A stretch of 8,827 nt of DNA, from NCBI GenBank assembly GCA_024640925.1, contig JAHEEB010000045.1:1-8827 (forward strand), given 5' to 3'. The position numbers were made by a program, and so were the translations under genes. Of this stretch, positions 1 through 5,566 are shown one piece after another. The notes beneath the pieces were generated by a model. That model was not told the DNA's origin. It saw only the letters and a list, made by a program, of their open reading frames with translations, and ran no database searches. The stretch's first letter is position 1. Each line of letters begins with the position of its first letter. The DNA is from Bacteroidota bacterium. GTDB lineage: Bacteria; Bacteroidota; Bacteroidia; Bacteroidales; UBA10428.

Positions 1-985
1 TGGTTGGTGCCGTGGCACTTCCATCGTATGTAACTATTGTTGCTAATCCGGCAGGTATTGCAATCACTGTAACCGGTCTGGGTGATCCGTTATAAACCGT
101 ATTGGTGCTGTTAACAGTAATTGTTGCAATAGCCTTGTTAATAAGCAGTGTTCCGGTAACATTTCCCTGATAATTAGCATTATTAATGATAGCAGATACG
201 GTATAACTTCCTGCGTTGGTAGGTGCTGTGGCACTCCCATTGTAGGTAACAATTGTTGTTAATCCGGCTGGCACTGTTGTAACTGTTACAGGTTGAGCAG
301 ATCCATTGTATGTTACATTTATGTTTGATAGAGTGACTGTAGCGGTTGCTTTGCTGATTACTAAAGTATCTGTGGCTTGCCCGCTATAGTTTGCGTTTGT
401 GATTACAGCTTTCACAACATATTTACCTGTAGTAACAGGGACTGTGGTACTTCCATTGTAAGTTACCGAATTGGAAATTCCAACAGGGGTTGTTGTAATG
501 GTAACAGGTTTTGCCGTGCCATTGTAAACAACATTTTTATTTGAAACTGCAATACTTGCCGGAGCTTTTGTAATAGTGAGAGTACCAGTTACAGATCCTT
601 GGTAGTGGGCATCGTTGATTGTAGCCACAACGGTATATGTACCAACATTAATCGGAAGAACTGAACTGCCATTATAAGTGATTGTTGTAGCTAATCCTGC
701 AGGAACAGTTGTAACACTGACTGATTTTCCCACACCATTATAAACCTGGTCGGTATTTGAAATACTTGCAGTTGCGGCGGCTTTATTTATTGTCATAGTG
801 CCAGTTGCACTGCCAGGATACAATGGATTGGTAATTGTTGCAATTACGGTATATGCGCCTGGTTCTACCGGTAGGCTTGTTGAACCATTATATGTTATTG
901 TACAGGGTAAATTTGGAGGGTATGTTCTGACAGTTACCTGTTTTGCTGTTCCATCCCAGGTTGATGTTTTATTTTCGAAACGTAT
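1..985 (-). repeat. Tandem 216-bp coding repeats (72-residue MBG/Ig-like units), four full and one partial
   Basis: The conserved Gly codon of the VYNG-type motif (W-D-G in the first unit) falls at plus-strand positions 950, 734, 518, 302 and 86, exactly 216 bases apart each time (residues 238, 310, 382, 454, 526). Units can be drawn as 985-770, 769-554, 553-338, 337-122 and 121 to the edge. Units share the TYNGS strand, a P-x-x-x-G-x-Y turn and a C-terminal K-A linker but are clearly diverged in DNA. The absence of indels across all visible units suggests structural constraint on one domain per 72 residues. The first unit is the most divergent (WDG instead of YNG). Confidence 0.93.
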
Positions 986-1663
986 GATTGCATTGCTGCT
1001 GATTGTAATCTCATCGGCATAAAATAGAGCCTTAGAAGCGCCATCGTTCCAGCCAAAAAAGTTAACAGCTTCAAACTTATTCGAACCAGTTGTTGCGGTT
1101 GGAGTGTAATGCCATGGCCATGTATGAACAAGAACATCATTAACCCAGAAACTAGCAAGATCGTTTGTCAAATCAATTTCCATAGAGAAATACAACCATT
1201 CTCCATGGGTAAATGAAAAAGTATAGTTATTATTATTCACATTTAAATAGCCAATCCCATTGGTTGGGAAGTAAACCTGGCAAGCCCACTGATAATTGTA
1301 GTCTGCCCAGTTATGCATCATATTAAAGTAAGCAGTATTTCCTGCAGGCACATAAATATGGCCTGAGAAAAACCAGCGTCCTGTAGTATAGCTGCCCGGA
1401 TAAAACACAATATCGTCAGCACTTTGTATAAGTAATGAATTATTTGGAGTCATTGAATAGTTGGCTGAGATAATTGCATCTTCAGCTGTTTTGCCACTCC
1501 AAAGTCTCCAGGTGGTGTTCCCTGCAGCAACTGCTTGCGAAACCAGGTTTTGTTCTGCATTAAACCCATCAAAACTTTCATAAAAAGTAGTTTGGGCTTG
1601 CATCAGTAAAGATGTCAGAAGAAATATAAAACCTGTTACAATGATTCGGATGTTCTTATTCAT
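1..1663 (-). CDS. Secreted MBG/Ig-like repeat protein with lectin-like N-terminal domain (partial, C-terminus beyond window)
   Basis: The frame is open from an ATG at 1663 to the left edge (554 codons), so the C-terminus is missing. Residues 1-24 form a signal peptide: MNKNIR, a hydrophobic core (IIVTGFIFLLTSLL), then MQAQ with likely cleavage before TTFYESFDG. Residues about 25-225 are rich in aromatic residues and Asn and resemble a concanavalin-like/jelly-roll carbohydrate- or surface-binding domain (FESFDGF start, late FYADEITIS strand). From about residue 227 come tandem Ig-like units of the MBG type, each with VYNG, VTYNGS, G-x-Y-x-V and a K-A-x-A linker. Family knowledge: such Bacteroidota proteins are exported and often end in a type IX secretion sorting domain, which cannot be seen here. 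Role inferred as adhesion or surface/matrix binding; the substrate is unknown. It is separated from citrate synthase by a terminator, so it is probably transcribed independently. Confidence 0.9.
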   Translation of the reverse strand, partial: MNKNIRIIVTGFIFLLTSLLMQAQTTFYESFDGFNAEQNLVSQAVAAGNTTWRLWSGKTAEDAIISANYSMTPNNSLLIQSADDIVFYPGSYTTGRWFFSGHIYVPAGNTAYFNMMHNWADYNYQWACQVYFPTNGIGYLNVNNNNYTFSFTHGEWLYFSMEIDLTNDLASFWVNDVLVHTWPWHYTPTATTGSNKFEAVNFFGWNDGASKALFYADEITISSNAIIRFENKTSTWDGTAKQVTVRTYPPNLPCTITYNGSTSLPVEPGAYTVIATITNPLYPGSATGTMTINKAAATASISNTDQVYNGVGKSVSVTTVPAGLATTITYNGSSVLPINVGTYTVVATINDAHYQGSVTGTLTITKAPASIAVSNKNVVYNGTAKPVTITTTPVGISNSVTYNGSTTVPVTTGKYVVKAVITNANYSGQATDTLVISKATATVTLSNINVTYNGSAQPVTVTTVPAGLTTIVTYNGSATAPTNAGSYTVSAIINNANYQGNVTGTLLINKAIATITVNSTNTVYNGSPRPVTVIAIPAGLATIVTYDGSATAPT

Positions 1664-1701
1664 ACTTGAGATGTTTGTGATTAATCTGGTATACGCGAGG
1701 G

Positions 1702-1717
1702 GGTGATAATTATCACC
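1702..1717. promoter_or_regulatory. 16-bp perfect palindrome upstream of the secreted repeat protein gene
   Basis: GGTGATAATTATCACC is a perfect inverted repeat lying 38-53 bases upstream of the ATG at 1663. It is a good shape for a dimeric repressor or activator site, or for a hairpin in the 5' leader. A larger alternative pairing exists between TCTGGT (1685-1690) and ACCAGA (1715-1720). I found no clear TAnnTTTG promoter nearby, so its position relative to the transcription start is unknown. The symmetry is seen directly; the operator role is inference. Confidence 0.45.
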
Positions 1718-1787
1718 AGAATTACACAAATTGCTCATCTTTATCCACCGAATGCATCTTTTTTTGTGTGGATGAAATGAACAGAAT

Positions 1788-1823
1788 AAAAAAACCCTCT
1801 CAGAAGTAAATTCTAAGAGGGTT
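1788..1823 (-). terminator. Rho-independent terminator of citrate synthase
   Basis: Read on the minus strand, the stem AACCCTCT ... AGAGGGTT (arms 1816-1823 and 1793-1800), with further AGAA/TTCT pairing inside, is followed directly by seven T residues (1794-1788). It begins about 35 bases past the citrate synthase stop codon, the expected place. It separates the citrate synthase transcript from the downstream secreted-protein gene. Confidence 0.88.
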
Positions 1824-1857
1824 ACTAATTTAAATCCAATCTGTTATGTCCGATTCT

Positions 1858-3240
1858 TTATTTTCGATTTTTAACAGGTACATATTCCTGTCGTGGAAAT
1901 ACATTTTTATATGCTGGACGAATAATGCGTTTGGAATCAAAGGTTAATTCTTCAAGCCGGTGAGCGCACCATCCGGCAATACGCGACATGGCAAAAAGCG
2001 GAGTATAAGCTGCCTCTCTAATACCAATACAATTGTAAACAAACCCGGAATAGAAGTCAACATTGGCACAAACCCTTTTGGCTACTTTATCTCCCTTATA
2101 TTCATAAAATATTTTAGGAGCCAGGTTCTCAATCATCGAATATAATTCAAATTCATCCAGTCGGTCTTTCTCAATAGCGAGTTCTCTGGCCTGTTTTTTA
2201 AGAAGAATTGCCCTTGGATCAGAAATGGTATAAACGGCATGCCCAATACCATAAATTTTACCTGAGTGGTCGTATGCTTTCTTATTAAGTATTTTATACA
2301 AATAATCAGTAACTTCTTTTTCACTGCCCCAGTTTTTCACATTATGTTTAACGTTTTCCATCATTCCAAGAACTTCATGATTGGCTCCACCATGAAGGGG
2401 CCCCTTTAATGAAGAAATGGCAGAGGCTATTGCAGAATAAGTATCTGTTCCTGTTGAGCTGGTAACCCTTATGGTAAAAGTTGAGTTGTTACCTCCACCA
2501 TGTTCAGCATGCAAAATCAGCGACAAATCGAGAATATCTGCTTCCAGACTGGTATATTTTCCCTGTCCTTTCAGCATCAGAAGGAAATTCTCTGCTGTAC
2601 TGAGTTCGGGATTGGGGTGACGTAAAGAGAGAGTTTTTCCTTGATATGCATGCCTCATTGTATGATATGCATAGGCAATAATAGTTGGAAATTTAGCTAT
2701 AAGGTTGAGAGATTGTTCAACAATATTTTCAACTGAAGTATCTTCAGCATTTTCATCAAGTGCATAAAGTCCAAGAACTGAGCGGGCAAGAATATTCATG
2801 ATATCCGGGCCCTTTAAGTTCAGAATAATATTATTGGCAAAATTATCAGGGAGCTCTCGTAAATTGCCCATATGGCTCATAAAGTCATTCATCTCCGATT
2901 TGTTCGGCAACTTGCCCGAAAGCAACAAATAAACAACCTCATCGTATCCATGACGTTTTTGCGAAAGGGCACCTTTTACCAAATCCTCAACATCAATGCC
3001 ACGGTATATTAGCTTGCCATCTACAGGAATAAGTTTATCTCCTTCCTTTTCATAACCAACCACATCACCAATATTGGTGAGGCCAACTAAAACTCCTGTA
3101 TGATCGGCATTTCGCAAACCCCTTTTAACATTGAATTTCTCAAATACTCCAGGGTCAAACTGGGAGGCTTCTTTAACATTATCCGATAAACGGGATATCA
3201 AATTGCTTTCTACTTTCTGAGTGGATGAAGTTTTTCCCAT
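1858..3240 (-). CDS. gltA: Citrate synthase
   Basis: A 460-residue protein of the citrate synthase family, which condenses oxaloacetate with acetyl-CoA to citrate and CoA in the cytoplasm, the entry step of the TCA cycle. All key motifs are present: HAEHGGGN with catalytic His247, GPLHGGANHE with His283, GIGHAVY..DPRA with catalytic His334, NVDFYSG with catalytic Asp395, and SRIAGWCAH with Arg420. An N-terminal region (residues 45-95, ending in YRGIDVEDLV) matches the bacterial type. The protein is somewhat longer than the roughly 430-residue enterobacterial enzyme, as is usual for Bacteroidota and clostridial forms. The ATG at 3240 is preceded by AT-rich sequence with no Shine-Dalgarno, normal for the phylum. 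It lies 79 bases after the aminotransferase stop on the same strand and has its own terminator, so co-transcription is plausible. 2-methylcitrate synthase activity cannot be excluded from sequence alone. Confidence 0.95.
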   Translation of the reverse strand: MGKTSSTQKVESNLISRLSDNVKEASQFDPGVFEKFNVKRGLRNADHTGVLVGLTNIGDVVGYEKEGDKLIPVDGKLIYRGIDVEDLVKGALSQKRHGYDEVVYLLLSGKLPNKSEMNDFMSHMGNLRELPDNFANNIILNLKGPDIMNILARSVLGLYALDENAEDTSVENIVEQSLNLIAKFPTIIAYAYHTMRHAYQGKTLSLRHPNPELSTAENFLLMLKGQGKYTSLEADILDLSLILHAEHGGGNNSTFTIRVTSSTGTDTYSAIASAISSLKGPLHGGANHEVLGMMENVKHNVKNWGSEKEVTDYLYKILNKKAYDHSGKIYGIGHAVYTISDPRAILLKKQARELAIEKDRLDEFELYSMIENLAPKIFYEYKGDKVAKRVCANVDFYSGFVYNCIGIREAAYTPLFAMSRIAGWCAHRLEELTFDSKRIIRPAYKNVFPRQEYVPVKNRK

Positions 3241-3287
3241 AATTCAATATTATTTAAGTTCATCGAATAAATTTCGATATTCAAAAT

Positions 3288-3310
3288 TCGACAAAGTTTT
3301 CCTTTGTTGA
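3288..3310. other. Intergenic hairpin between aminotransferase and citrate synthase genes
   Basis: TCGACAAAG (3288-3296) and CTTTGTTGA (3302-3310) form a nine-position stem with one imperfect pair around a five-base loop. In the minus-strand RNA it starts about 10 bases after the aminotransferase stop. The following sequence is only ATTTTG, without a long T-run, so it may be a weak terminator, an RNA-processing or stabilising hairpin, or chance. I saw no convincing separate promoter for citrate synthase in the 79-base gap. Confidence 0.35.
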
Positions 3311-3319
3311 TATTTTTTT

Positions 3320-4609
3320 TCATTTTAAATCGTAGCAGGCACTGTAAATATTTTCGACAAGTTCCTGGATTTTTGATTGTGGAACAGCCGAAAACGCAAG
3401 CCTGATAATGTCTCCAAATACAATTACTCCTGTGTCGTATTTACTTAATAAATGTTGACGGATTTTTTCAGCATCGAGACCGCTCTTCACTTTAACACAC
3501 ATAAAATAGCCTGAGTTAAAGGGTAAAGGTTCAAAAAATTGGGAGTATTTTTTATCTGATAATACCTTTTTCAGTATTTCGTACCTGGATTTTAAAATGG
3601 AATATTTTTTGAATTTCTGGTCTTCATAGTCTTTTGCCAGATAAACCTGTAGAAGTAACGATTGTGAAAGATGGCTGATATTTGAAATATTTCCACGGAT
3701 AGCTCCACCTGTTTTGTTTTCGAGGGCTTCGTATAATTCAGGTGTTCCTCCTTTAATTCCATAAGTTATAAAACCAACCCTGAACCCCCAGACATAATCT
3801 TCCTTTGTAGGGCCGTCAAGCTTTATTGCCAGAATATTTTCATGCAATGCAGCTAGTCTGACAAAAATCGATTCAGGGTAAACCTTATCTTCATATACTA
3901 AACCAAAGTATGCATCATCAATAATAACAACAAGCTTTTTACCTGTATCAGCAGCTTTTTTAATAACAGAAACTATTCCATCAATTTCGCTTGTCAATGG
4001 GGTATACCCCGATGGATTGTTTGGAAAATTCAGAAGAATAATAACCTTTTCGTTTTTGCTTTTTTCAATTTTATTGGTAAAAGCTTCTAAGTTAAAACCA
4101 CCATTATCGAATAAAGCAAATGTATCGATAGAGGCACCATAACCGTTTTCAAAAATCAGGTTGTAATTTTCCCAATATAGGTCCGATAACAAAACAACAT
4201 CTCCCTCCCCTGCAAAAAGGTATGCTGCAATACTGATACCATGAGTTAATCCATTGGTAGCAATCGGTTTACTAATAGGTATATTTTTGAGGGACGGATT
4301 TTTATTATAAATAAATTCCTTCCATTTATCACGCAATTCAGGTTTTCCAAAGCTTGGAGCATATGGAAATGCGCTACTTACAGGAATGTTGATTAACGAA
4401 TCGAATCCTGCCAGATGCATTGATGTTGCATCATCTTCAATGGCTTCACCAATTGTAGCATTTATCTTTTTCCCTTTTGCCTGCGCCGATTGAGCAAGTA
4501 TTCCCAATTTCGGGAAAAAGATATTCTTCCCCTTTTGAGAGAGCATCTGAAGCAGACTTTTGTTTTGACTTTCGATGATTGAATTAAGTGCAATTGCTTG
4601 ATTATCCAT
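3320..4609 (-). CDS. Class I/II PLP-dependent aminotransferase, substrate unknown
   Basis: A 429-residue protein of the aminotransferase class I/II fold. Visible landmarks are NFPNNPSG with Asn198, DDAY with Asp231 (pairs with the pyridine nitrogen) and Tyr234, the presumed PLP-Schiff-base Lys269 in DGPTKEDYVWGFRVG, Arg277 exactly eight residues later as in aspartate aminotransferase, and IIRLAFS with Arg403 as the likely substrate-carboxylate anchor. The lysine motif lacks the usual S-x-S-K form, which puts it in a less-studied subgroup; it should still be an active transaminase using an amino acid and a 2-oxo acid. The ATG at 4609 follows a Bacteroidota-type promoter and a composite operator whose last half-site is one base from the start codon. 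The upstream neighbour is an XRE-cupin regulator; downstream is citrate synthase. The amino donor cannot be assigned from sequence. Confidence 0.9.
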   Translation of the reverse strand: MDNQAIALNSIIESQNKSLLQMLSQKGKNIFFPKLGILAQSAQAKGKKINATIGEAIEDDATSMHLAGFDSLINIPVSSAFPYAPSFGKPELRDKWKEFIYNKNPSLKNIPISKPIATNGLTHGISIAAYLFAGEGDVVLLSDLYWENYNLIFENGYGASIDTFALFDNGGFNLEAFTNKIEKSKNEKVIILLNFPNNPSGYTPLTSEIDGIVSVIKKAADTGKKLVVIIDDAYFGLVYEDKVYPESIFVRLAALHENILAIKLDGPTKEDYVWGFRVGFITYGIKGGTPELYEALENKTGGAIRGNISNISHLSQSLLLQVYLAKDYEDQKFKKYSILKSRYEILKKVLSDKKYSQFFEPLPFNSGYFMCVKVKSGLDAEKIRQHLLSKYDTGVIVFGDIIRLAFSAVPQSKIQELVENIYSACYDLK

Positions 4610-4610
4610 A

Positions 4611-4645
4611 TTAAGTAATGTTTTAAACTTTTAAGTATTACTTAA
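4611..4645. promoter_or_regulatory. Composite operator at the aminotransferase promoter
   Basis: On the plus strand this is TTAAGTAA (4611-4618), 12 bases, then TTAAGTATTACTTAA (4631-4645), an inverted repeat around one central base. A further half-site-like GTA follows, making the overlapping palindrome TACTTAAGTA (4639-4648). The palindrome lies just downstream of the -7 box, over the expected transcription start; the single half-site abuts the aminotransferase start codon. The same architecture recurs upstream of the regulator gene (5438-5471). The half-sites repeat at 20 bases, about two helical turns. Binding by the neighbouring XRE-cupin protein is inferred; the position suggests repression. 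Confidence 0.7.
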
Positions 4646-4648
4646 GTA

Positions 4649-4679
4649 CAAAGATATGAAAAGCTTTCTTTATATCAAT
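4649..4679 (-). promoter_or_regulatory. Bacteroidota-type promoter of the aminotransferase gene
   Basis: On the minus strand ATTG (4679-4676), a 19-base spacer and TATCTTTG (4656-4649) match the Bacteroidota primary sigma pattern (TTG/TTTG at -33, TAnnTTTG at -7). The start of transcription is expected near 4640-4645, inside the palindromic operator, giving a leader of about 30-35 bases. Confidence 0.7.
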
Positions 4680-4783
4680 TTCAATTCATAAGATTTTTTT
4701 AACTTAATTTGAAAAAGTAAATTATTTAATGCCACTCTTTTAATAAACAGATATTTTTATGTCAAATTGTTTATAAAACTATA

Positions 4784-4805
4784 AAAATCCGTTCCGAATC
4801 AGGAA
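4784..4805 (-). terminator. Possible weak terminator after the XRE-cupin regulator gene
   Basis: A short hairpin (TTCC/GGAA arms at 4802-4805 and 4792-4795, six-base loop) is followed on the minus strand by CGG and five T residues (4788-4784). The stem is only four pairs, so termination would be inefficient. The rest of the 221-base gap (4610-4830) holds the aminotransferase promoter and operator and no other gene. Confidence 0.25.
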
Positions 4806-4830
4806 AGGTAAAAAACAATCTATTTCTTTA

Positions 4831-5382
4831 TTAAATATGAGGAGGAGTTATAATCCAGATGGCACGTGCAGATGATTTACCAATATTTTTCATTTGGTGC
4901 AAAATGTTTGAATTAAAGTAAAAATTATCTCCTTTTTGAAGCATGTACTGATTATCGTTAAGTTGCATTAATAGTTTTCCTTCTAAAACTCTTATAAATG
5001 CCTGTCCCGGATGTTCTGTCATAATATCTGCCGTATCGGAATTCTCTTCAAACTCAATCAGATAGGGTTCCATTTGTTTCCCATTTTCATGTTGGGAAAG
5101 CAAAAACAACTTAGTACCAGAACTATTGGTTTTCACAAACTTAATTTCACCCGATTTAACCAGGGGGTTTTTTGTCAAGGTATCATTTTCTCCAACTAGT
5201 TCTCCAACTGTTGTAAACAAACTTTCTGCAATTGATTTTAAGGTAATAATTGAGGGAAAAGCTTTAGCATTTTCAATTTGTGAAAGCGCGCTAATACTTA
5301 TACCAACTTTTTTTGATAACTCACTCAATGGCATGTTCAAATTTTCCCGCTTTCGTTTAATGCGTTCACCAATCCTGTTCAT
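4831..5382 (-). CDS. XRE-family transcriptional regulator with C-terminal cupin domain
   Basis: A 183-residue cytoplasmic DNA-binding protein. Residues 5-62 are a helix-turn-helix of the XRE type (IGERIKRKRENLNMPLSELS, then recognition helix around SISALSQIENAKAFPS). Residues about 105-180 form a cupin-2 barrel (HPGQAFIRVLEGKL, QKGDNFYFNSNILHQMKN, WIITPP). Of the usual cupin metal ligands only His124 and His162 are obvious; the Glu expected after HPG is absent, so the pocket may bind a small organic ligand without a full metal site. The start is set at the ATG at 5382 because an in-frame GTG at 5412 overlaps the promoter -7 box and the HTH begins right after the ATG. Family members usually control an adjacent metabolic gene; a shared operator before this gene and before the aminotransferase supports that here. 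No Shine-Dalgarno is seen. Confidence 0.92.
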   Translation of the reverse strand: MNRIGERIKRKRENLNMPLSELSKKVGISISALSQIENAKAFPSIITLKSIAESLFTTVGELVGENDTLTKNPLVKSGEIKFVKTNSSGTKLFLLSQHENGKQMEPYLIEFEENSDTADIMTEHPGQAFIRVLEGKLLMQLNDNQYMLQKGDNFYFNSNILHQMKNIGKSSARAIWIITPPHI

Positions 5383-5411
5383 ATCGATTATAATTTTATT
5401 TGTTGGATACA

Positions 5412-5419
5412 CAAAAGTA
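5412..5419 (-). promoter_or_regulatory. -7 promoter box of the XRE-cupin regulator gene
   Basis: TACTTTTG on the minus strand is a perfect TAnnTTTG match about 30 bases upstream of the ATG at 5382. No good TTG box is found 19-21 bases further upstream; the composite operator occupies that position instead. This suggests either activation by the bound regulator or a weak, repressible promoter. Confidence 0.55.
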
Positions 5420-5437
5420 TCAATTTTATAATAAATA

Positions 5438-5471
5438 TAAGTATTACTTAAATAATTTTAGAATTACTTAA
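5438..5471. promoter_or_regulatory. Composite operator upstream of the XRE-cupin regulator gene
   Basis: On the minus strand this reads TTAAGTAA (5471-5464), 12 bases, then TTAAGTAATACTTA (5451-5438). It is the same composite seen at 4611-4645, with identical spacing and 14 shared core bases (TAAGTATTACTTAA on the plus strand at 5438-5451 and 4632-4645). The palindrome covers the -33 region of the regulator promoter, which fits autoregulation. Confidence 0.7.
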
Positions 5472-5514
5472 TAAAATTTGAAATATAAGTTACCCATAAA
5501 TTCGTAATTGTTTT

Positions 5515-5546
5515 ATTGTAGAATTTGACTACTATTCCGATCTTTG
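5515..5546 (+). promoter_or_regulatory. Possible promoter of sbcDC
   Basis: ATTG (5515-5518), 20 bases, then GATCTTTG (5539-5546), one mismatch from TAnnTTTG. Transcription would begin near 5553, shortly before the ATG at 5567. An extended reading from TTG at 5525 would overlap these boxes, which favours the ATG. Confidence 0.35.
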
Positions 5547-5566
5547 AATCTGAACGAATATTTTAT

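Noticed and set aside
64..252. Short minus-strand reading frame inside the repeat array (also 934-1158)
   Set aside because: These are out-of-frame shadows of the long secreted-protein frame, which is open from 1663 to the left edge with clear domain structure.
1..985. Regular spacing of similar sequences, as in a CRISPR array
   Set aside because: The 216-base units are coding, diverged and in one continuous reading frame with a signal peptide; there are no short identical repeats with unique spacers.
798..1022. Short plus-strand reading frame antisense to the repeat protein
   Set aside because: No recognisable domain or start signals; it mirrors the opposite strand of a real coding region.
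1960..2324. Short reading frames on both strands inside citrate synthase
   Set aside because: They overlap a full-length gene with all catalytic residues and show no family features.
3251..3260. TTTAAGTT before citrate synthase as a third operator copy
   Set aside because: Only one degenerate half-site is present, with no partner and no 12-base spaced element; easily chance in AT-rich DNA.
5383..5412. N-terminal extension of the regulator from GTG at 5412
   Set aside because: The GTG falls in the TACTTTTG promoter box, so it would probably not be transcribed; the HTH starts directly after the ATG at 5382.
5011..5431. Two plus-strand reading frames antisense to the XRE-cupin gene (62 and 101 residues)
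   Set aside because: They are complements of a conserved HTH-cupin gene and of its promoter, with no independent coding signature.
5438..5566. Control of sbcDC by the XRE-cupin operator
   Set aside because: The operator lies more than 40 bases upstream of the proposed sbcD -33 box and is oriented as at the regulator promoter; nothing else links the repair genes to the metabolic switch.
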